Shown here piece by piece: positions 15,042 to 18,276 of a stretch of DNA of 18,276 nucleotides. Source of the DNA: an uncultured Ellagibacter sp. (lineage in GTDB: Bacteria > Actinomycetota > Coriobacteriia > Coriobacteriales > Eggerthellaceae); the NCBI GenBank assembly GCA_934613165.1, contig CAKTSW010000005.1:1-18276 (forward strand), given 5' to 3'. Within the stretch, counting starts at the first letter, position 1; every line of letters begins with the position of its first letter. The notes under the pieces are model-generated. The model saw only the letters and a list, made by a program, of their open reading frames with translations. It made no database searches and was not told where the DNA came from. The position numbers were made by a program, and so were the translations under genes.

Positions 15042-15983
15042 ATGGCCAAAAGTCCCGACAAACCACCAAGTCTTAAAGCGGCGTTTCTCGCCGTGCTGGC
15101 GGCGCTCGCCCTTGCGGCGCTTGCAGGATGCGCGGGATCGGGCCAAACCGACGAGACGAGCGGGGCTTCCTTCGAAGAGACGACGTCCATCGCCGACGCC
15201 GCCTTCGACGCGGGCGCCGCGGTGAGCGGCAACGGGGCCTCGATAGACGTTTCGCACGCCTCCGACGGATACGTCGCGGTGAGCGCGCAGGCAACGTCGC
15301 GCCTGAAGTTCCAGGTCGCAAGCGGGCAGGCAAGCTACAACTACGACCTGCCGCAAGACGGCAGCGCGATCGTGTGCCCGCTTTCTTTCGGCAACGGTTC
15401 CTACACCTTCCGCGTGATGCAGAACACTTCGGGGTCTAACTACGTCGAGCTGTTCAGCACCACCTCCGACGTGGAGCTGGCTTCCGAGTTCGCGCCGTTT
15501 CTGCGCCCCAACGTGTACTGTGACTACGACGCCGACAGCGCGTGCGTCGCCAAGGCGCGTGAGCTTGTGGCGAACGCGTCCAACCAGGGCGAGGCCGTGC
15601 GCGCCATCTGCGAATACGTGGTGGACAACGTGACGTACGACGACGACAAGGCCGCGCAGCTGAAGGATTCGTCGGGCTACGTGCCGAACCCCGACGACAC
15701 GCTTTCGTCGGGCACGGGAATCTGCTTCGACTACGCGAGCCTAGGGGCCGCGATGCTTCGCAGCCAGGGGATTCCCGCCAAAATCGTCACCGGGTACGTG
15801 TCGCCGAACGGCATCTACCACGCGTGGATCATGGTGTATGTCGACGGCACGTGGAAGAGCGCGCAGTTCAGCGTGACCCCCAACACCTGGTCGCGCGTCG
15901 ATTTGACGTTCGCCGCAAGCTCGGACGGCAACAGCGGCAACGTGGGCGACGGGAAAGACTACACCGACCGCTTCGTGTATTAG
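15042..15983 (+). CDS. Transglutaminase-like lipoprotein
   Basis: A 313-residue protein. A lipoprotein signal peptide is clear: a Lys-containing n-region, an Ala/Leu-rich core and the lipobox LAGC with the lipidated Cys at residue 30, so it should sit on the outer face of the membrane. After an acidic Ser/Thr/Ala linker and a beta-rich region, the C-terminal half is a transglutaminase-like (papain-fold) domain. It has the nucleophile Cys228 in SGTGICFDYASL, His260 in IYHAWIMVYVDGTW and a likely acid Asp287 in WSRVDLTF. Bacterial members act as peptidases or protein crosslinkers; the substrate here is unknown. The ATG at 15042 is chosen because the alternative TTG at 15033 overlaps the -10-like box. 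It stands alone on + between two minus-strand genes. Confidence 0.88.
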   Translation: MAKSPDKPPSLKAAFLAVLAALALAALAGCAGSGQTDETSGASFEETTSIADAAFDAGAAVSGNGASIDVSHASDGYVAVSAQATSRLKFQVASGQASYNYDLPQDGSAIVCPLSFGNGSYTFRVMQNTSGSNYVELFSTTSDVELASEFAPFLRPNVYCDYDADSACVAKARELVANASNQGEAVRAICEYVVDNVTYDDDKAAQLKDSSGYVPNPDDTLSSGTGICFDYASLGAAMLRSQGIPAKIVTGYVSPNGIYHAWIMVYVDGTWKSAQFSVTPNTWSRVDLTFAASSDGNSGNVGDGKDYTDRFVY

Positions 15984-16237
15984 GGGGATGGAACTTGGGC
16001 CGCGGCAGAATCCAAAAGCGTGCGACCCCGCGATATTCGCCGCTACCTAAACGCCGAGCCTTCCCATTCTGCGACGTGCAGCTCCGTCATGACGTTCGGC
16101 CGCCTGCGGGTAACGCTCGTTCGCAGCATCGATTCCGTGACTCAAGTCGGACAAACAGCTGTTCACGATTTCACGCGCTTTCTTGCCCCCTCCCAAATAG
16201 GGCGAAAGTGTCTCTAATACGGAAGATGACCGGTCCC

Positions 16238-17593
16238 CTACGGCAGCATCGGAGCAAAGGAGAAGTCGCCCGACTCCGCTTCCGTCAACTCGCTCAGGCA
16301 GAACGTCATATATAACGGCGCGTACGTAACGCGACCTTCTTGCAAAAGGTTGTTGCGAGACAGCACCAACGCTTCGGGTATCTTGTATTCCCTCACATCA
16401 AGCAGATGATCGAGCGCGGCATGCGCGCGAACCTTCTTGCCCGATTTCACTTCGACCGGGACGACCTTTCCGCCCTTGCCCTCCATTAGGAAATCGACTT
16501 CCCCCACCGCGTCCGACTGGTAGTACCACAGCTCGACGCCCTGAGCCGTTAATTCCTGCGCCACCACGTTCTCGTACACACCGCCGAGATTCGGGTCTTT
16601 CATGTCCAGGTAGATGGCGCGCGCCGTGCTTTGCGGATACCGCGACACCAACATGCCCGTATCCGATTCGTACAGTTTGAATTTCGACGCCTGCTCCGTG
16701 CGTTTCAACGGACAACGCGCCTCCGTCGCTTGCAGCACTTGCAACCCGACGCCCGCGTTGACCAGCCACAAAAAATCGTGATGGAACGATTCCATGCGCG
16801 CCGCCTTGCGCAGCGACGCCAGCTTGAAGCGATGCACATCGCCTTCCAGCTGCACAGGAATCTGGTCGAAAATCGAGCGAACCTCGAACGCACGAGCACC
16901 CGCGTATTTACCGATGTCCTGCGCGTACTGCTTCACCAGGGTCGACTGCAGCGCGCGCGTTTCTGCAAGCGAGTATTGCGAATCGACGTATTTTTGCACC
17001 ACCTCGGGCATGCCGCCCGCCACCACATACGCTCGATAATTCCGCATCATGACATCGTGCAGGTACGGTTCAACGGCTCGCCTTTCGCGCAAACATTCGC
17101 GAATCTCATCGAGAAACCGCTGCTCGATGCCAACTGCCCAGCAAAACTCCTCAAAATCCATCGGCCGCATAACGATCTGCTCGACATATCCCACAGGAAA
17201 AGACGAAATGCCTTTGAACTCGGTGCCCAGCATGGAGCCGGAGAAAACGAACGAGTAGCGCCCGTCCTCGACCAGCGCCTTCATGAGGGTGACTATTTCC
17301 GGGTATTCCTGAATTTCGTCGACGAATATGAGCGTGTTTCTTTCGACGAGCGGGTTTTCCGATAATAGCGCGATGCGATTGATGAAATCGCTTGCGTTCT
17401 CGGCGTTCGCAAGCGCGTGCCGGGCCGTCTTATCAAGCAGCAGATTCACCTCGAAATAGCACGCGTAGGCGCTTTTTCCGAACTCGCGGATTGCGTAGCT
17501 TTTGCCGATTTGGCGGGCACCGGTAACCAGCAAAGCTTTTTTAGACTCGTTTTTCCATTTGATCAGCTCTTTTGTAACTTTACGTGACAGCAT
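16238..17593 (-). CDS. ATP-binding protein, AAA_14/DUF4143 family
   Basis: A 451-residue protein of full family length. The N-terminal ATPase domain has Walker A GARQIGKS (residues 25-32), Walker B LIFVDEIQ (about 88-95) and a sensor strand YSFVFSGSMLG (about 113-123). The C-terminal DUF4143 half contains GEVDFLM with VVPVEVKSGKK. Asp367, Glu381 and Lys383 fit the D...ExK pattern of PD-(D/E)XK nuclease folds. The biochemical role of this widespread accessory family is unsettled, so I assign none. The ATG has GAGG seven bases upstream. It converges with the lipoprotein gene and diverges from the pilus gene. Four 33-base direct repeats lie directly upstream and may control it. Confidence 0.92.
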   Translation of the reverse strand: MLSRKVTKELIKWKNESKKALLVTGARQIGKSYAIREFGKSAYACYFEVNLLLDKTARHALANAENASDFINRIALLSENPLVERNTLIFVDEIQEYPEIVTLMKALVEDGRYSFVFSGSMLGTEFKGISSFPVGYVEQIVMRPMDFEEFCWAVGIEQRFLDEIRECLRERRAVEPYLHDVMMRNYRAYVVAGGMPEVVQKYVDSQYSLAETRALQSTLVKQYAQDIGKYAGARAFEVRSIFDQIPVQLEGDVHRFKLASLRKAARMESFHHDFLWLVNAGVGLQVLQATEARCPLKRTEQASKFKLYESDTGMLVSRYPQSTARAIYLDMKDPNLGGVYENVVAQELTAQGVELWYYQSDAVGEVDFLMEGKGGKVVPVEVKSGKKVRAHAALDHLLDVREYKIPEALVLSRNNLLQEGRVTYAPLYMTFCLSELTEAESGDFSFAPMLP

Positions 17594-17608
17594 TGATAAA
17601 CCTCAACT

Positions 17609-17740
17609 GCATAAATCGCCAAATAGGATGGGGTTATTATTGCACAAATCGGGAAATAGGATTGGCTGTTTTCTGCACTTTTCGGGAAATAGAAATCGGC
17701 GAAATACGCACTTTTCGGGAAATAGGGCGCGCAGGGATGC
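17609..17740. repeat. Four direct repeats at exact 33-base period upstream of the ATPase gene
   Basis: Units start at 17609, 17642, 17675 and 17708, each 33 bases. The conserved part of the last two is GCACTTTTCGGGAAATAG; unit 2 has GCACAAATCGGGAAATAG and unit 1, nearest the ATPase gene, the most diverged GCATAAATCGCCAAATAG. The rest of each unit is poorly conserved. The array ends 15 bases before the ATPase ATG and lies 147 bases before the divergent pilus gene. Operator array for the ATPase gene is the simplest reading. It is not a CRISPR: units abut and are degenerate. Confidence 0.8.
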
Positions 17741-17887
17741 CGCATTGGGGCCTCGCCCGAGCCTCGTTGGAATATCGTCGGGGCCTCACCAAGGCCGTCT
17801 CTTTCGAAACCTTGGGATTATCCGGCATTTCACCAGCGGATTGTGCGACAATGTTCAGCGATTGTAAGCAGCTACCGGGAGAATTCA

Positions 17888-18276
17888 ATGGCAGACAAGT
17901 TATTGGAAAGCAGCGCCATCAGTGCGTTCTGCAGCAGCGTGTCGACCATGCTCGCCGCCGGCGTCCAAACGGACGAGGCGGTTCACATGCTCTCCGAGAA
18001 TCGCGAGGCGTCGCAGTTCCGCGGCGTGTGCGACGCGATCTACAACAAGCTGATCGAGGGCGTGGGGCTTGCAACTGCCATGGGAAGCTCGGGCGCTTTC
18101 CCCGCCTACGCGGTGGAAATGGTGCGCGTGGGCGAGGCGGCCGGCCGCACCGAGCGCGTGCTGCGCAGCCTTGGGCGCTATTACGAAAGCGAGAGCCGTT
18201 CGTTCTCGAAGCTGCAGAGCTCGGTCGGCTACCCGGCGGCGCTTCTGTGCGTGATGAGCGTCATCCTCGCGTTCAC
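17888..18276 (+). CDS. Type II secretion/type IV pilus F protein (GspF/PilC family), N-terminal part
   Basis: The first 129 residues are in the window; the gene runs off the edge. It starts MADKLLESSAISAFCSSVST with GGGAG six bases before the ATG. The T2SSF domain begins almost at once (FCSSVSTMLAAGVQTDEAV). The signature stretch is GLATAMGSSGAFPAYAVEMV followed by RVGEAAGRTERVLRSLGRYY, which matches the region before the first membrane helix in GspF/PilC. That helix begins near residue 118 (YPAALLCVMSVILAF). The protein is the polytopic inner-membrane platform of pilus or Tad-type assembly machines. The usual partner ATPase is not upstream, so the gene may be first in its operon. Confidence 0.9.
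   Translation, partial: MADKLLESSAISAFCSSVSTMLAAGVQTDEAVHMLSENREASQFRGVCDAIYNKLIEGVGLATAMGSSGAFPAYAVEMVRVGEAAGRTERVLRSLGRYYESESRSFSKLQSSVGYPAALLCVMSVILAF

Noticed and set aside
17609..17740. CRISPR array
   Set aside because: The 33-base units abut with degenerate sequence, there are no spacers of constant length between identical repeats, and no cas genes.
17563..17745. 60-codon minus-strand gene with 11-residue periodic peptide
   Set aside because: It overlaps the ATPase start in another frame, lacks a ribosome site, and its periodicity follows from the DNA repeats. Kept only as a remark in the findings.

Overview
The window is a moderately GC-rich bacterial chromosome segment. I would place it in the class Coriobacteriia (Actinomycetota), perhaps an Eggerthellaceae-type gut anaerobe. 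That is inference, based on the giant Ig-like surface protein whose tail has a Cys-Trp-Val-His-Trp motif before the last membrane helix instead of LPXTG, on codon use, and on the neighbouring genes. No rRNA or tRNA gene fixes the taxonomy.

Layout, left to right. (1) 1-228, + strand: the 3' end of an arsS-type radical SAM gene. Its apparent TGA stop at 208-210 stands where the family has a conserved cysteine (GSS-C-GG). A perfect hairpin with a GGTC loop begins 11 bases later, so this looks like an in-frame selenocysteine codon with a bacterial SECIS element, and the protein would end at the TAG at 226-228. A strong hairpin terminator follows at 261-290. (2) 428-991, - strand: a DinJ/YafQ-type toxin-antitoxin pair with a promoter embedded in two inverted repeats. 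(3) 1103-14268, - strand: a two-gene unit of about 13 kb. The first gene encodes a 4217-residue secreted, membrane-anchored protein with Ig-like (BIG2), InlB-like and MucBP-like modules, then about 32 tandem MBG/YDG beta domains, a Pro-rich stalk and a C-terminal membrane anchor. Its TAA stop overlaps the ATG of a small two-helix membrane protein (TAATG). A bidirectional terminator closes the unit. (4) 14269-15041: a gene-poor stretch with three exact 12-base repeats at 23-base spacing and a possible leaderless promoter at its right end. (5) 15042-15983, + strand: a lipoprotein with a transglutaminase-like Cys-His-Asp triad. (6) 16238-17593, - strand: an AAA_14/DUF4143 ATPase, with four 33-base direct repeats upstream at 17609-17740. 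The 254 bases at 15984-16237 between these two convergent genes hold no gene and no convincing terminator. (7) 17888 to the edge, + strand: the start of a type II secretion/type IV pilus inner-membrane F protein (GspF/PilC).

How they work together: the giant protein and its coupled membrane partner probably form one surface system, most likely for adhesion. The lipoprotein and the pilus protein are also envelope functions, but nothing in the sequence ties them into one pathway. The toxin-antitoxin pair and the ATPase look like accessory cargo. The observations I rate highest are the selenocysteine/SECIS reading of arsS, the two periodic noncoding repeat arrays (23 and 33 bases) with related cores, the unusual anchor plus translationally coupled partner of the giant protein, and the ordered domain duplications inside it.
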